NCBI GenBank assembly: GCA_023150555.1
Contig: JAKLKQ010000010.1
Coordinates: 62,001-126,000 of the forward strand
DNA from: Planctomycetota bacterium
Lineage (GTDB): Bacteria; Planctomycetota; SZUA-567; H5-PLA8
Reading direction: 5' to 3'
Length of the DNA stretch: 64,000 nt
Position numbers and translations under genes: made by a program. Under the pieces are notes generated by a model that made no database searches, was not told the origin of the DNA, and saw only the letters and a list, made by a program, of their open reading frames with translations. Of this stretch, positions 44,263-53,436 are shown in pieces (the stretch's first letter is position 1; each line of letters begins with the position of its first letter).

Positions 44263-45256
44263 AGGTCGCGCGAATCCACTCGAGCGTCTCGCGCAGGGAC
44301 TGCTCGAACGGCATCGGCGCCCAGCCCAGTTCGCTCCGAAGCTTCGCCGACGAAGCGCGCTGGTCCTTTCCGCCCAGTTCCGCCACCATCGCGCGCGTCA
44401 CTTGGCGCGGCGTGCCCAACACCGCATTTGAAAGCCAGTCCAGCGGCGGCAGCGCGCTCAGCAGCGCCTTCGGCACCGTGCGGCGCGGAACCCTTACATC
44501 CGGGAAGATATTACTTACGTATTGCATCACTTCGCTCATGCGCAGGAATTTGTCGGACGCAAGATAGCGGCCCTTCGCCCCGGGCTTCTCGAAGGCCAGG
44601 CGGTGCGCTTCGGCCACGTCGCGCACGTCCACGAAGGTCAGGCCCAGCGGCAACGTGAAGGGCAGCTTACCGCGCAGCAGCATCTCAAAGGCCTGCGTCG
44701 ACGGCGTGTGGCGGTGAAAACCAGGCCCGATGATCGCGCCCGGGTTGATCACGACCAGGTCGAGCTTCTCCAGCTTCGCGAAGGCCCACGCGCGGCGTTC
44801 GGCTTCTGTTTTGGCGTAAAAGTACGGGCTCAGCGCTCCGTCGTTCCAGTCGGCTTCGGTAAGGTCCCTGCCTTCGGGCGCGTGGCTGCCCATGGCCGCA
44901 ATGCTTGAGGTAAATACGACGCGCCGCGCGCCGGCGGCCTTCGCGGCGCCCAGCACGTTGAGTCCGCCTACGACGCTGGGCTCGACGATCTCGCGCTGCG
45001 GGTCTTTCGCATGCGTCTTATAGACGGCGGCGACCTGGAAGACGCCTTCGCAACCGACGGCAGCCTTCTGCATCGACGGCGCATCCATCACGTCTGCCGC
45101 GACGATCTCCACGTCGAGGCCTTGAAGCGGCTTGGTCTTCTCGGGGTTCCTCGGATCGCGCACGGTGGCGCGGACGGCATAGCCCTTCTCGACCAGCAGA
45201 CGGGTTAGCGTATTGCCGACGTGCCCGTTGGCGCCGGTGACGAGAACCTTCGTCAT
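44234..45256 (-). CDS. NAD(P)-dependent epimerase/dehydratase (dihydroflavonol-reductase-like)
   Basis: A 340-residue extended SDR. The cofactor motif G-A-N-G-H-V-G is at residues 8-14 and the catalytic Y-A-K near 160 (F-Y-A-K-T-E-A-E). It resembles dihydroflavonol-4-reductase-type and hopanoid-associated sugar epimerase-like proteins; the substrate is not clear. I use the ATG at 45256, which overlaps the stop of the upstream SGNH hydrolase gene (ATGA); another ATG is two codons before it. Its 3' end overlaps the convergent membrane-protein gene by 29 bp. Confidence 0.8.
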   Translation of the reverse strand: MTKVLVTGANGHVGNTLTRLLVEKGYAVRATVRDPRNPEKTKPLQGLDVEIVAADVMDAPSMQKAAVGCEGVFQVAAVYKTHAKDPQREIVEPSVVGGLNVLGAAKAAGARRVVFTSSIAAMGSHAPEGRDLTEADWNDGALSPYFYAKTEAERRAWAFAKLEKLDLVVINPGAIIGPGFHRHTPSTQAFEMLLRGKLPFTLPLGLTFVDVRDVAEAHRLAFEKPGAKGRYLASDKFLRMSEVMQYVSNIFPDVRVPRRTVPKALLSALPPLDWLSNAVLGTPRQVTRAMVAELGGKDQRASSAKLRSELGWAPMPFEQSLRETLEWIRATFMRGACSEP

Positions 45257-45942
45257 CGCCATTCGGATTCCTTGCGCGTCCAATCCTGCGCGGCGCCCCA
45301 GGCAATGCGCTGGAAGGTGTTCGCCTGCGCGGTGCTAATCTTTACGGGCTCGGTGCCTTCGTAGGTGAACTCGAACGCCGCGCCTTCGGGCGATCGGCCG
45401 TACAGCCTCGCGAAGAAAACGCACGCGGCAAGATAGCTGCCTTCATACGTCGGATGGCTGGCGTCCTCGACGTGAAGGGCGGGCAACGACGCATCCTTTA
45501 GCGCGCGGGCCCAGGCGGTGCCGGCCGGTACGATGCGGGCCTTCAGCGTTCGGGCAAGCTTCTCGTACTGCGCATCGAGCACGTCCTGCATCTCGGGTTT
45601 GTGCCGCCGCGCCCAGGTCAGATAAAGGAGCAGGTCGCAGCCGGCGGCCTTCAGCTTCTCGCCCAGCTTGCAGCCGAACTCGAAGTGCGCCTCGGGCGCG
45701 TTCACCGGTTCCATGCTGTTGTTCTGCAGCACGGCCAAGTCGAAGCGGCCCCGCGCCAACGCGTGGTCGATGCGGTCCTCGTTCCAGTGCTTCAGAAAGG
45801 TGTGCCCGCCGGTGGTGATGGACTTCGGCTCGAGCGGCCGCTCCACGCCCAGCGAAGCAGCGATCGCAGCAACCTGCAAGGGCAGACTGTTGCAGTTCGT
45901 GTAGCTGTTGCCAACGAAGAGGACGCGCAGGGGTTCCGGCAT
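45253..45942 (-). CDS. SGNH-type hydrolase
   Basis: A 229-residue protein of the SGNH hydrolase fold. Block I appears as F-V-G-N-S-Y-T (residues 9-15), with S13 as likely nucleophile. The C-terminal D-A-S-H-P-T-Y-E-G-S (about 178-187) gives the catalytic aspartate and histidine (D-x-x-H). Such enzymes cleave esters, often acetyl groups on sugars. There is no signal peptide. The stop overlaps the start of the epimerase gene, so the two are coupled; a joint role on a sugar compound is plausible. Confidence 0.75.
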   Translation of the reverse strand: MPEPLRVLFVGNSYTNCNSLPLQVAAIAASLGVERPLEPKSITTGGHTFLKHWNEDRIDHALARGRFDLAVLQNNSMEPVNAPEAHFEFGCKLGEKLKAAGCDLLLYLTWARRHKPEMQDVLDAQYEKLARTLKARIVPAGTAWARALKDASLPALHVEDASHPTYEGSYLAACVFFARLYGRSPEGAAFEFTYEGTEPVKISTAQANTFQRIAWGAAQDWTRKESEWR

Positions 45943-46093
45943 GTGATCTCCTGAAGGAGTCGAAGGGGCAAAAATAACGCCTTCGCCCGCTGCTTCAAGC
46001 CGGGAACAACACCTATCTGCGTTTTACACGCCGAACGCATGGAGTATTCTCATCCGGACGGCCGAAAAACCCCCAGAACACGGAGCAGCGATC

Positions 46094-46402
46094 ATGGTCA
46101 CCTTCGGACTGAATTACGACATCAAGCCGGACCGCGTGAAGGAATTCGAGGACTATAGCCTGAAGGTCATCGAGGCCATGCAGGGCATGAAGGGCCACGT
46201 CGAGACGCGACTCTACAAAGACGTCGCCAAGCCCAACAGCCTGATGATCTACTCGAACTGGGAGTCCCCCGAGGACTTCAAGGCGTTCATGGGCAGCGAC
46301 GCCTTCAAGGGCGCGCAGAATCACAGCCGCGACATGCTCGCTGGCCCGCCCAAGCACAACATGTACACGCCTATGGGCGGCATGGGCGGACGCCCGCACT
46401 AG
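46094..46402 (+). CDS. ABM-domain protein (antibiotic biosynthesis monooxygenase-like)
   Basis: A 102-residue dimeric alpha/beta-barrel-type protein. The ABM pattern is visible: F-G-L-N-Y-D-I-K-P at the first strand, E-A-M-Q-G-M-K-G-H-V in the middle, and S-N-W-E-S-P-E-D-F-K-A-F later on. Heme-degrading and quinone-forming monooxygenases belong to this fold. GGAG lies upstream of the ATG. The next gene starts 35 bp downstream and carries a HemQ/chlorite-dismutase domain; fusions of that domain with an ABM domain are known in haloarchaea (PitA), so the two products may work together. Confidence 0.85.
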   Translation: MVTFGLNYDIKPDRVKEFEDYSLKVIEAMQGMKGHVETRLYKDVAKPNSLMIYSNWESPEDFKAFMGSDAFKGAQNHSRDMLAGPPKHNMYTPMGGMGGRPH

Positions 46403-46437
46403 ACCGGAACCGGAACACATAGATCGAGGATTTCGCA

Positions 46438-48270
46438 ATGCAGCTCACTCCCACGGCTTTCGGCATCTGGAGCGGCGGGCGCTTCATGCATTTCGGCGTC
46501 GACTTGGGCGACGAGAAGCTGAAGCAGCTGGTCCGCAGCGCCTACGACGCCGGCGTTCGCACCTTCGTGACGGCGGACGTCTACGGCGAAGGCGACGCCG
46601 ATTCGCTGCTGGGCGAGGCACTGGCCGAAGTCGACCGCAATACCTACTGCCTGGTCGGCGCGGTCGGCCACGACTTCTACGGCACCGAGCGCGTTTACGA
46701 CGCGTTCCCCCGCTTCACCGATCCGTCGCTGCGCGGGCCGAAAGACTACGCCACGTACTTGCGCACGGCCGCGGAGAAGTCACTCAAGCGCCTGCGCACC
46801 GACCGTTTCGACATGCTGATGCTTCACAACCCCGACCACACCGGCTACACGCACGAGAACGTCTGGAAGGGCATGGAAGCGCTGAAGAAGGACGGCCTGA
46901 CAGAGTTGCTGGGCGTCGCGCCCGGCCCGGCCAACGGCTTCACGCTGGACGTGATCGACTGTTTCGAACGCTACGGCGAGCTGATCGAATGGGCGATGCT
47001 GATCCTCAACCCGCTCGAGCCCTGGCCAGGCAACCTCGCGCTGCCCGCGGCCAAGAAGCACAACGTCAAGGTGCTTACGCGCGTCGTCGACTACGGCGGC
47101 CTGTTCCTGGGCGGGCTTAAGCCCGGCATGCGCCTGGCGCGGCACGACCACCGCAGCTTCCGGCCCGCGGGCTGGGTCGAGGCCGCCGAGCCGAAGATGC
47201 AGCGCTACCGCGAGATCGCCGGCGAGTACGGCATGACGCTGCTGCAGCTTGCCAGCCGCTGGAACCTCGCGAATCCGGCCGTCGAGTCCGTCGTTCCCAC
47301 CCTGCTGCAGGAAGCTTCGCCCGACGCGCCGCGGATCGAAGACCTGATCAAGGAACTCGCCGCGGTGCCCCAGCAGAAGGAACTTTCGGCGGCGCACGTC
47401 GAGGAGATGGGCAAGCTGGGCGATAACAGCAACTGCATGACGCTGAAGGGCGGCAGCTCGCAGTACGTCGGAGAGCCCATCGGCGACCAGTGGCCGCTGA
47501 CGCCCGAATTGCGCGACGTCGGCAAGCGCTGGAAGATCGAACCCGACCGAGAGCTCTACTACGCCGGCGACGACCGCGACATCCGCGAGAAGGGCGCGCC
47601 GGTACACGGCGTCCCGCAGACCAGCACGCGCCGCCGCTTCCTTCAACTGCTGTGCTACGGCGGCTGCCAGGATCCCGCGGCGCTGGCGAAGGTGCTCGAC
47701 GGCAGCAGCCTGCCGTACGTGCTGTACCTCGACGCCAACGACCCGCAGGGCGTGGGCATCCTCTTCATCGTGGAAGATCCGGACGACTTGGCGACGAAGG
47801 CCCGCGAGGCGCTCAACCACGACGCCTTCACGGCGCTGAGCCCCAAGCCCGCGCTGACGATGATCGGGCGCACCTACAGTTCGGGCCGCGAACCGGACCT
47901 CGAAGACTGGCTGCTGCACAAGCCGCTGCGCACGGCGCTGGAGCCCAACAACCGCTGGGCGATCTGGTATCCGCTGCGGCGCAAGGGCGAGTTCGAGACG
48001 CTCCCCAAAGCCGAGCAGGGCAAGATCCTCTTCGAGCACGCCATGATCGGGCGCACCTACGGCAAAGCCGGCTTCGCCGACGACATCCGCCTGGCCTGCC
48101 ACGGGCTGGATGTGAACGACAACGAGTTCGTGCTCGGGATCATGGGCCCGGACCTCTACCCGCTCAGCAAACTCGTCCAGACGATGCGCGGGACGGTGCA
48201 GACGTCGAAGTACATGGCGAGCCTTGGGCCGTTCTTCGTAGGCCGCGTCTTCAAGCAGTCGAAGCGCTGA
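46438..48270 (+). CDS. Aldo/keto-reductase-like domain fused to HemQ/chlorite-dismutase-like domain
   Basis: A 610-residue fusion. Residues 1-320 follow the aldo/keto reductase barrel, with a catalytic-type Tyr in V-Y-G-E-G and His in L-M-L-H-N-P-D. However, the usual D-T-A reads V-T-A, and no lysine stands where T-K-V is expected, so the barrel may be inactive. Residues 390-610 follow HemQ/chlorite dismutase: E-H-A-M-I-G-R-T-Y, with H534 as likely proximal heme ligand, then I-R-L-A-C-H-G-L-D and a G-P-F-F-V-G-R near the end. HemQ decarboxylates coproheme to heme. The sole neighbour is an ABM-domain gene. Confidence 0.82.
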   Translation: MQLTPTAFGIWSGGRFMHFGVDLGDEKLKQLVRSAYDAGVRTFVTADVYGEGDADSLLGEALAEVDRNTYCLVGAVGHDFYGTERVYDAFPRFTDPSLRGPKDYATYLRTAAEKSLKRLRTDRFDMLMLHNPDHTGYTHENVWKGMEALKKDGLTELLGVAPGPANGFTLDVIDCFERYGELIEWAMLILNPLEPWPGNLALPAAKKHNVKVLTRVVDYGGLFLGGLKPGMRLARHDHRSFRPAGWVEAAEPKMQRYREIAGEYGMTLLQLASRWNLANPAVESVVPTLLQEASPDAPRIEDLIKELAAVPQQKELSAAHVEEMGKLGDNSNCMTLKGGSSQYVGEPIGDQWPLTPELRDVGKRWKIEPDRELYYAGDDRDIREKGAPVHGVPQTSTRRRFLQLLCYGGCQDPAALAKVLDGSSLPYVLYLDANDPQGVGILFIVEDPDDLATKAREALNHDAFTALSPKPALTMIGRTYSSGREPDLEDWLLHKPLRTALEPNNRWAIWYPLRRKGEFETLPKAEQGKILFEHAMIGRTYGKAGFADDIRLACHGLDVNDNEFVLGIMGPDLYPLSKLVQTMRGTVQTSKYMASLGPFFVGRVFKQSKR

Positions 48271-48601
48271 TTCAACCGTGCGCTGACGTCGAACCATGTC
48301 TGGCGAAAAATTGTTTTTCACTAGGCCGGGCCGAACTTCGCCCCAGTTCAATCGGGTGTTACACTTTTCCGGTTAGGCTGGAGAAGTCCTACGCCTTGGT
48401 TCCTGCGGACTTTTCGCGCATTTATACCTAAAAATGCGTGCTTAAATCGCATTGCGTCCTTCGCTGCGTAGAAACGATTGAAAAATGTTTCACGTCAAAC
48501 AACAGGTATATATTAGGGTACGCCCGCCTCCGGAAAATTTGAGGGCCCTGTTTTTACAAGCGTTTTACGAAAGGAAATTCCAAGAAGTGTAACAGCCAAG
48601 C
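48271..48601. other. Low-GC intergenic region between convergent genes
   Basis: A 331-bp gap with no plausible gene, clearly richer in A+T than its surroundings. It contains an inverted repeat, TGTTACACTT (48357-48366) and AAGTGTAACA (48585-48594), 218 bp apart. No hairpin followed by a T-run is visible, so a terminator cannot be named. Confidence 0.5.
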
Positions 48602-51397
48602 TCAGCGCTTCGCGCTCTGGAAGTCATCGGCGACGGCGGACAAGAGCAGCCGGATGTTGTGGCTGCGCTCGGCGTCGGTGATCTGCCCGCCGCCGATCTC
48701 GGTGATGTAGTAGACCGCGTTGGCCAAGCCCTGCGTCGTATCTACGCGCGCGAAGTGGATGTTGCAGGCCAGGTCGCTGAGCGCGCGGCTGAGGCCGTAG
48801 AGCAGGCCCAACCGGTCGCCACAGACGATGTCCACGACCGTGTAGCGCGAGGAGAGGCGGTTGTCGAGCCGCACCTCGGGCGGGATGCGGCGATGCACGA
48901 CTTCGGTGCGCGGGATGCGCCGCCGCGCGATCTCCAGCTGCGCGCGCACGTCGACGCCGCCTTCGCCAGCCAGATGTTCTTCCACGGTCGTCGAGACCTT
49001 CGCCCAGAACTTGCGCGTGGGGCGTTCGACCGCCGTGCCGAACTCCGGCGCGACGCTGACCATGAAGCGGTCCAGCACCACGCCGTCCTCGCGCGTGTAC
49101 GCCAGCGCCGAGACGACGTTCACGCCGGAGCTGAGCAGCGCGCCGCAGATCTGCGTGAAGAGTTTCGGTCGGTCGCGCGTGACGACCCACAAGTCGGGGG
49201 ATTCGCCGCTGCCGGCCACCGCGGCGAGGGCCTCGCGCTTCTCGTCGCGAAGCTTCTTGAGCAGTTCGACGTGGAGCTGCGCTTCCTCCAACCGCACTTC
49301 GACGAGGTAGCGGCGCGGGACCAGCCGGCAGTGTTCGTGCGCCAGGTCACGCGTTGCGTCGTCGGCCGCCCCGGCCAGCAACTGCGCTTCCAATTCGCGG
49401 CCTGCGTCCTCGGGCGTCTGTCCGCCGGGCGCCAGCAGCGCGTCGAGCCGGCGGTAGAGGTCGCAGAGCAGTTCGTCCTTCCACTGCGGGAAACTCCCCT
49501 GCCCCACCGCTGCGATGTCGGCGCAGGTAAGCAGGAAGAGCAGGTCCAGCCACGGGCGCGAGACCACCTTCTTCGCCAAGTCCTGCAGCAGACCGCCTTC
49601 GCCGGGATCGCGGCGAAGGCTGTTGCGCGAGAGAAGCAGGTGCTGCTCGACGAGGAAGATCAGGGTGCGCACGTCGGCCTCGCGCAGGCCCAGGCGTTCG
49701 CCGATGGCCGGCACCATCAGCGCGCCGCGGCGGCTGTGCCCCGCCCCGCCCTTGGACTTGCCCAGATCGTGAAAGAGGCACGCCAGGCGCAGCAACACCG
49801 GGCTGGCCTGTTCCTCGAGGATGCGGCGGCGCAGGCGGTCGGCGGGCTCGGCGGTCGCGTAGAGACGGTCGACCTTCTCAACGACGAAGAGCGTGTGCTC
49901 GTCGACGGTGAAGTCGTGGAACACGTCGTGAATGACCAGCCCTTCCAACTCTCCGAACTCGGGCAGGTACGCGCCCAGCAGGCCGACGTCGCGCATCGAG
50001 CGCAGGGTCTTGGCCACGTTCGCACGGCGTCCGAGCAGTTCCAGGAACAAAGCGGCGGCGGCCGGGTCGCGGCGCGCGGTGTCGTCGAGGCCGCCCAGGC
50101 GCGCACGGATGCCGGCACGCAACTCCTGGCTGATCCCGACGCCCAGTCGCGCGGCATGCACGAAAGCGCGCATCGCAAGCGCCAGCCAGTCGTCGCCGGC
50201 GAAAAGATCGGCGCGCACCGCGTAGAGGTGCTCGCCGATGCGCGTGAAGTCGCCGTCCACGGGCCGGCGCCGAAGAGCATCAAGGTCGCGGTTGGCGAGC
50301 GCCTGTTCCTCGCGATAGCGACGGATCACGGTATCGGCCAGGCGATAAATCGCGGTCGCGGCCTGGAAGTACTCGCGCAGCAGGCGTTCGCTGCCGCGCA
50401 GTTCCTCGGTGGCTTCGTAGCCCAGCGCCTGGCTCAGTTTTTCCTGCATGGCAAAATCGAGCACGTCCTGCTTGCGCCCGCAGGCGGCGTGCAGCGCGGC
50501 GCGCAGCGTCAGCAGGCGCTCGTAGCCGGCGCGCGCCTCGTCGATGGCTTCGGCCGAGATCAGCGGGCGCTTGGCCAGGCGCGGCAGGTGCCCGCTGAGC
50601 TGGCTGGCGCGGTCGATCCACATGGCGAGCTGGTAGTCGCGCAGCGCGCCGGGGCTGTTCTTCAGGTGCGGCTGCGTGCGGTAGACGCTGGCGCCGGGGC
50701 GCTGGTGCGCGGCGACGGCGGCGCCGAGCTTGGCCTCGATGAACGGCCGCCCGCGGTGCTTGAAGAAGTCCGGCAGGTCGCGCTTGAGGAAGAGCCCGGC
50801 CAGCACGCTGTCGCCGGCGACGAAGCGCGCTTCCAGCAGCGCGGTGGCGGTCTCGTGCGCCTTGCGCTCGCTGACGCCCGCTTCCATCATCGCCAGGCAT
50901 TCTTCCGGCGTGCGCACGGCGTGGCCAAGCTGGAACCCGGCGTCCCAGAGCGGGCGGAAGAGGCTCCCGACGAGTTTCTCGAAGCGTTCGTCGGCCTCCA
51001 TCGTCCCCGAGTGCAGAACCATCAGGTCGAGATCGCTGTAGGGCGCCAGTTCTCGCCGCCCGTAGCTGCCGACGGCCAGCAGCGCGACGCCCGGCGTCCC
51101 GGCACGCGCGCCCGCGCGTGCGCCGGCGAAATCGAGCAGTTCGCGAAGCACGCGGTCGAGCACGTCGGCGAGGTGCTCGCCGGCCACGCGCCCGCCTTGC
51201 GCGTTCGCCAGAAGAGCGGCTGTTGCGCGCGCTTCGGCCCAGAGGCCCTTCAGCATGCCGATGACCGGCAGGCCCGGGGCGCTCTCGGGCGGCACCTTCT
51301 TCAAAACCTCACGGAGGTTCTCCAGGGCCTCGCGAACGGAGTGCCCTTCGGCGGAGTTGGACGAGGTGGCGTGGCGCACGCCGGGTTCGGTCGACAT
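48602..51397 (-). CDS. glnD: GlnD-like [protein-PII] uridylyltransferase/uridylyl-removing enzyme
   Basis: A 931-residue protein with the full GlnD order. The nucleotidyltransferase motif is G110-S-Y-G-R...D122-L-D124. The HD domain near residue 540 has C-L-F-H-D-L-G-K-S-K. Two ACT domains fill the C-terminus (V-V-T-R-D-R-P-K-L-F-T-Q near 715, and D-R-L-G-L-L-Y-G-L near 860). GlnD adds UMP to PII signal proteins when nitrogen is short and removes it when glutamine is high. No PII or glutamine synthetase gene is nearby. The murD-like gene lies just upstream on the same strand. Confidence 0.92.
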   Translation of the reverse strand: MSTEPGVRHATSSNSAEGHSVREALENLREVLKKVPPESAPGLPVIGMLKGLWAEARATAALLANAQGGRVAGEHLADVLDRVLRELLDFAGARAGARAGTPGVALLAVGSYGRRELAPYSDLDLMVLHSGTMEADERFEKLVGSLFRPLWDAGFQLGHAVRTPEECLAMMEAGVSERKAHETATALLEARFVAGDSVLAGLFLKRDLPDFFKHRGRPFIEAKLGAAVAAHQRPGASVYRTQPHLKNSPGALRDYQLAMWIDRASQLSGHLPRLAKRPLISAEAIDEARAGYERLLTLRAALHAACGRKQDVLDFAMQEKLSQALGYEATEELRGSERLLREYFQAATAIYRLADTVIRRYREEQALANRDLDALRRRPVDGDFTRIGEHLYAVRADLFAGDDWLALAMRAFVHAARLGVGISQELRAGIRARLGGLDDTARRDPAAAALFLELLGRRANVAKTLRSMRDVGLLGAYLPEFGELEGLVIHDVFHDFTVDEHTLFVVEKVDRLYATAEPADRLRRRILEEQASPVLLRLACLFHDLGKSKGGAGHSRRGALMVPAIGERLGLREADVRTLIFLVEQHLLLSRNSLRRDPGEGGLLQDLAKKVVSRPWLDLLFLLTCADIAAVGQGSFPQWKDELLCDLYRRLDALLAPGGQTPEDAGRELEAQLLAGAADDATRDLAHEHCRLVPRRYLVEVRLEEAQLHVELLKKLRDEKREALAAVAGSGESPDLWVVTRDRPKLFTQICGALLSSGVNVVSALAYTREDGVVLDRFMVSVAPEFGTAVERPTRKFWAKVSTTVEEHLAGEGGVDVRAQLEIARRRIPRTEVVHRRIPPEVRLDNRLSSRYTVVDIVCGDRLGLLYGLSRALSDLACNIHFARVDTTQGLANAVYYITEIGGGQITDAERSHNIRLLLSAVADDFQSAKR

Positions 51398-51466
51398 GGC
51401 CCCGCCATCGTAATGCGGCGTCCGGCGGGCGTAAATACGGTAAGCGGATGCGGCGTTAAGCCGCGG

Positions 51467-52879
51467 TTAGCCTGCGGCCAAGGCCAGGTTGCGGACCAGG
51501 TGCGCGAACTGGTTGCCTCGTTCCTGGAAGTTGATGAACATGTCGTAGCTGGCGCAGGCGGGCGAGAGCAGCACGACCTCGCCGGGCACCGCGCCGGTGG
51601 CGGCCATTTGCGCGGCCTCAGGCAGGTCCTTGGCGTGCAGGATCTGCGGCGTGCGCTGCAATTCGCGGGCGGCGCGCGTAATGGATTCCTCGATCTTCGC
51701 GGCGGTGCTGCCCAACAGGATCACGCGGCGCGCGCGCTGAGCGATGGCGATGCCCAACTCGTAGAAGCTGCTGCCCTTGTCATAGCCGCCGGCGATGAGC
51801 GTGGTGGGCCCGTCGAAGGCGTGCAGTGCGCAGATGGCGGACTCGGGCGTGGTGGCGATGGAATCGTTGTAAAAGGTAACGTTCTTGGGCGAACGCGCGA
51901 CGGCCTCCAGGCGGTGCGGCAGGCCGTTGAACGTCGCGAGCGCCTCGGCGATCTGCCAGGGCTTGACGCCGTGCGCCAGGGCGGCCGCGCTGGCGGCCAG
52001 GGCATTGGCGAGATTGTGCTTGCCGGGCAGGCGCAGGGTCTGCTGCAACGCGACTACTTCCTCGCCGCCGCCGATGCGCACCACCAGCTTGGCGCCGTCC
52101 ATGAACGCGGCGTCGCCGTCGGGCTCCTCCTGCGTGCTGAACCAGATCGCGCGGCCGCGAACGTGCGCGGCCCAGTTGCGCAGTTCGGGATCGTCCCAGT
52201 TCAGCACCGCGAAGCCGGAAGCGTCCTGGAAGTCCAGGATCACGCGCTTGGCTTCGTAGTAGCGTTCAACAGTGCGGTGTCGGTCGAGGTGGTTGGGCGA
52301 GAGGTTCGTGACGACGGCAACTTCGGGGCTCTCGGCCAGTTCGCGCAGGCCGTCGAGCATGAAGCTGCTGAGTTCCAGGACCAGAGGCGCGCCCTCGGGC
52401 AGCGCGGCGGTCTCTTCCAGCAACGAACCGCCCAGGTTGCCGCCGGTGAGCGTGCGCGGATCGGCCAGGCGCAGCATCGCGCCCAGCAGGGCCGTGGTCG
52501 TGGACTTGCCGTTGCTGCCGGTGACTCCGATCTTGGGGTTGTTCGCCGTGAGCTTGAAGAGCAGATTGATCTCGCGTTCTATCTGCGCGCCGGCGCCGCG
52601 GGCCATCGCAACCAGCGGCGAATCGTCGGGCACGCCGGGATTGACGACGAGGATGTCCGCGCCGCGGAAATCGTCGGTATCGTGGCGGCCGAGCACGTAG
52701 CGGATGGGCAGGTCGGCCAGCGCCTGGATGCTGGGCTTGAGATCGGCCTCGTGGCGCTTGTCGGTGACGGTCACCTGAGCGCCGCGCTGCGCGAAGAACC
52801 GGGCCGCGCCGACGCCACCGCCGAAGAGCCCCAGGCCCATGACGGTGACGCGCCGCCCTCGATAGGCGTCTGGTCTCAC
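51467..52879 (-). CDS. murD: UDP-N-acetylmuramoylalanine-D-glutamate ligase
   Basis: A 470-residue Mur ligase. The N-terminal Rossmann-type domain has G-L-G-L-F-G-G-G near residue 15, and the ATP loop is G-S-N-G-K-S-T (121-127). N-L-S-P-N-H-L-D-R-H and the C-terminal H-R-L-E and A-C-A-S-Y-D-M-F are MurD signatures. It adds D-glutamate to UDP-MurNAc-L-alanine, so the organism makes peptidoglycan. I start at GTG 52877-52879 because GGGGGAGG lies 5 bp upstream; an ATG eight codons before it lacks such a site. Other mur genes are not nearby, which is unusual compared with the common dcw cluster. Confidence 0.93.
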   Translation of the reverse strand: MRPDAYRGRRVTVMGLGLFGGGVGAARFFAQRGAQVTVTDKRHEADLKPSIQALADLPIRYVLGRHDTDDFRGADILVVNPGVPDDSPLVAMARGAGAQIEREINLLFKLTANNPKIGVTGSNGKSTTTALLGAMLRLADPRTLTGGNLGGSLLEETAALPEGAPLVLELSSFMLDGLRELAESPEVAVVTNLSPNHLDRHRTVERYYEAKRVILDFQDASGFAVLNWDDPELRNWAAHVRGRAIWFSTQEEPDGDAAFMDGAKLVVRIGGGEEVVALQQTLRLPGKHNLANALAASAAALAHGVKPWQIAEALATFNGLPHRLEAVARSPKNVTFYNDSIATTPESAICALHAFDGPTTLIAGGYDKGSSFYELGIAIAQRARRVILLGSTAAKIEESITRAARELQRTPQILHAKDLPEAAQMAATGAVPGEVVLLSPACASYDMFINFQERGNQFAHLVRNLALAAG

Positions 52880-53082
52880 GAGGTCCTCCCCCCTACTACG
52901 CATGGCCCCGCCTGCATTCAACGCCACAGAGTGCACAATGAGAGGGATCGGCCACTACTAAAGGAGGCTGAAGAGATTTCCGGCAAGGCCTCGCAGCTCG
53001 TTGACTTCCCCGAAAGCGGGCGCAGAATCCCGCCGTCAACCCTCGATAGGGGCGACGAATCCCTTGGAGGTCCAAACGGGCC

Positions 53083-53427
53083 ATGTCCACCGTCCTTCTG
53101 CTGGTCGCGTCGAACTGCTTCATGACCTATGCCTGGTACGGGCATTTAAAGGATTTTCGCGAGCGGCCGCTGTGGATCGTCGTCCTGATCAGTTGGGGTG
53201 TGGCGTTCTTCGAGTACTGCCTGCAGGTGCCGGCGAACCGGCTCGGGCACGGCACCTTCCGCCTCGACCAGCTGAAGGTGATCCAGGAAGTGATCACGAT
53301 GGTCGTCTTCGCAGCCTTCGCGACGCTGTACATGAAAGAACGCCCGAGTTGGGACTTCCTGTGGGCGGGCTGCTGCCTGGTCGGCGCGGCCTACTTCATC
53401 TTCCGCGGCATGGGCACGCCAGCGTAA
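53083..53427 (+). CDS. DUF486 (DMT-like) membrane protein
   Basis: A 114-residue membrane protein with four hydrophobic helices (start M-S-T-V-L-L-L-V-A-S-N-C-F-M). W-Y-G-H-L-K, S-W-G-V-A-F-F-E-Y-C-L-Q-V-P-A-N-R and L-K-V-I-Q-E-V-I-T are signatures of the DUF486 family, which resembles small drug/metabolite transporters. Transported compound unknown. GGAGG lies 16 bp upstream of the ATG. It stands alone between the divergent murD gene and a convergent gene. Confidence 0.92.
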   Translation: MSTVLLLVASNCFMTYAWYGHLKDFRERPLWIVVLISWGVAFFEYCLQVPANRLGHGTFRLDQLKVIQEVITMVVFAAFATLYMKERPSWDFLWAGCCLVGAAYFIFRGMGTPA

Positions 53428-53436
53428 AGCCGCGCT

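Noticed and set aside
48659..53125. A 1488-codon open frame on the forward strand
   Set aside because: It is antisense to glnD and murD, which carry clear motifs. The translation is rich in R, A, G, V, Q and H with no domain, as expected for a shadow in GC-rich DNA.
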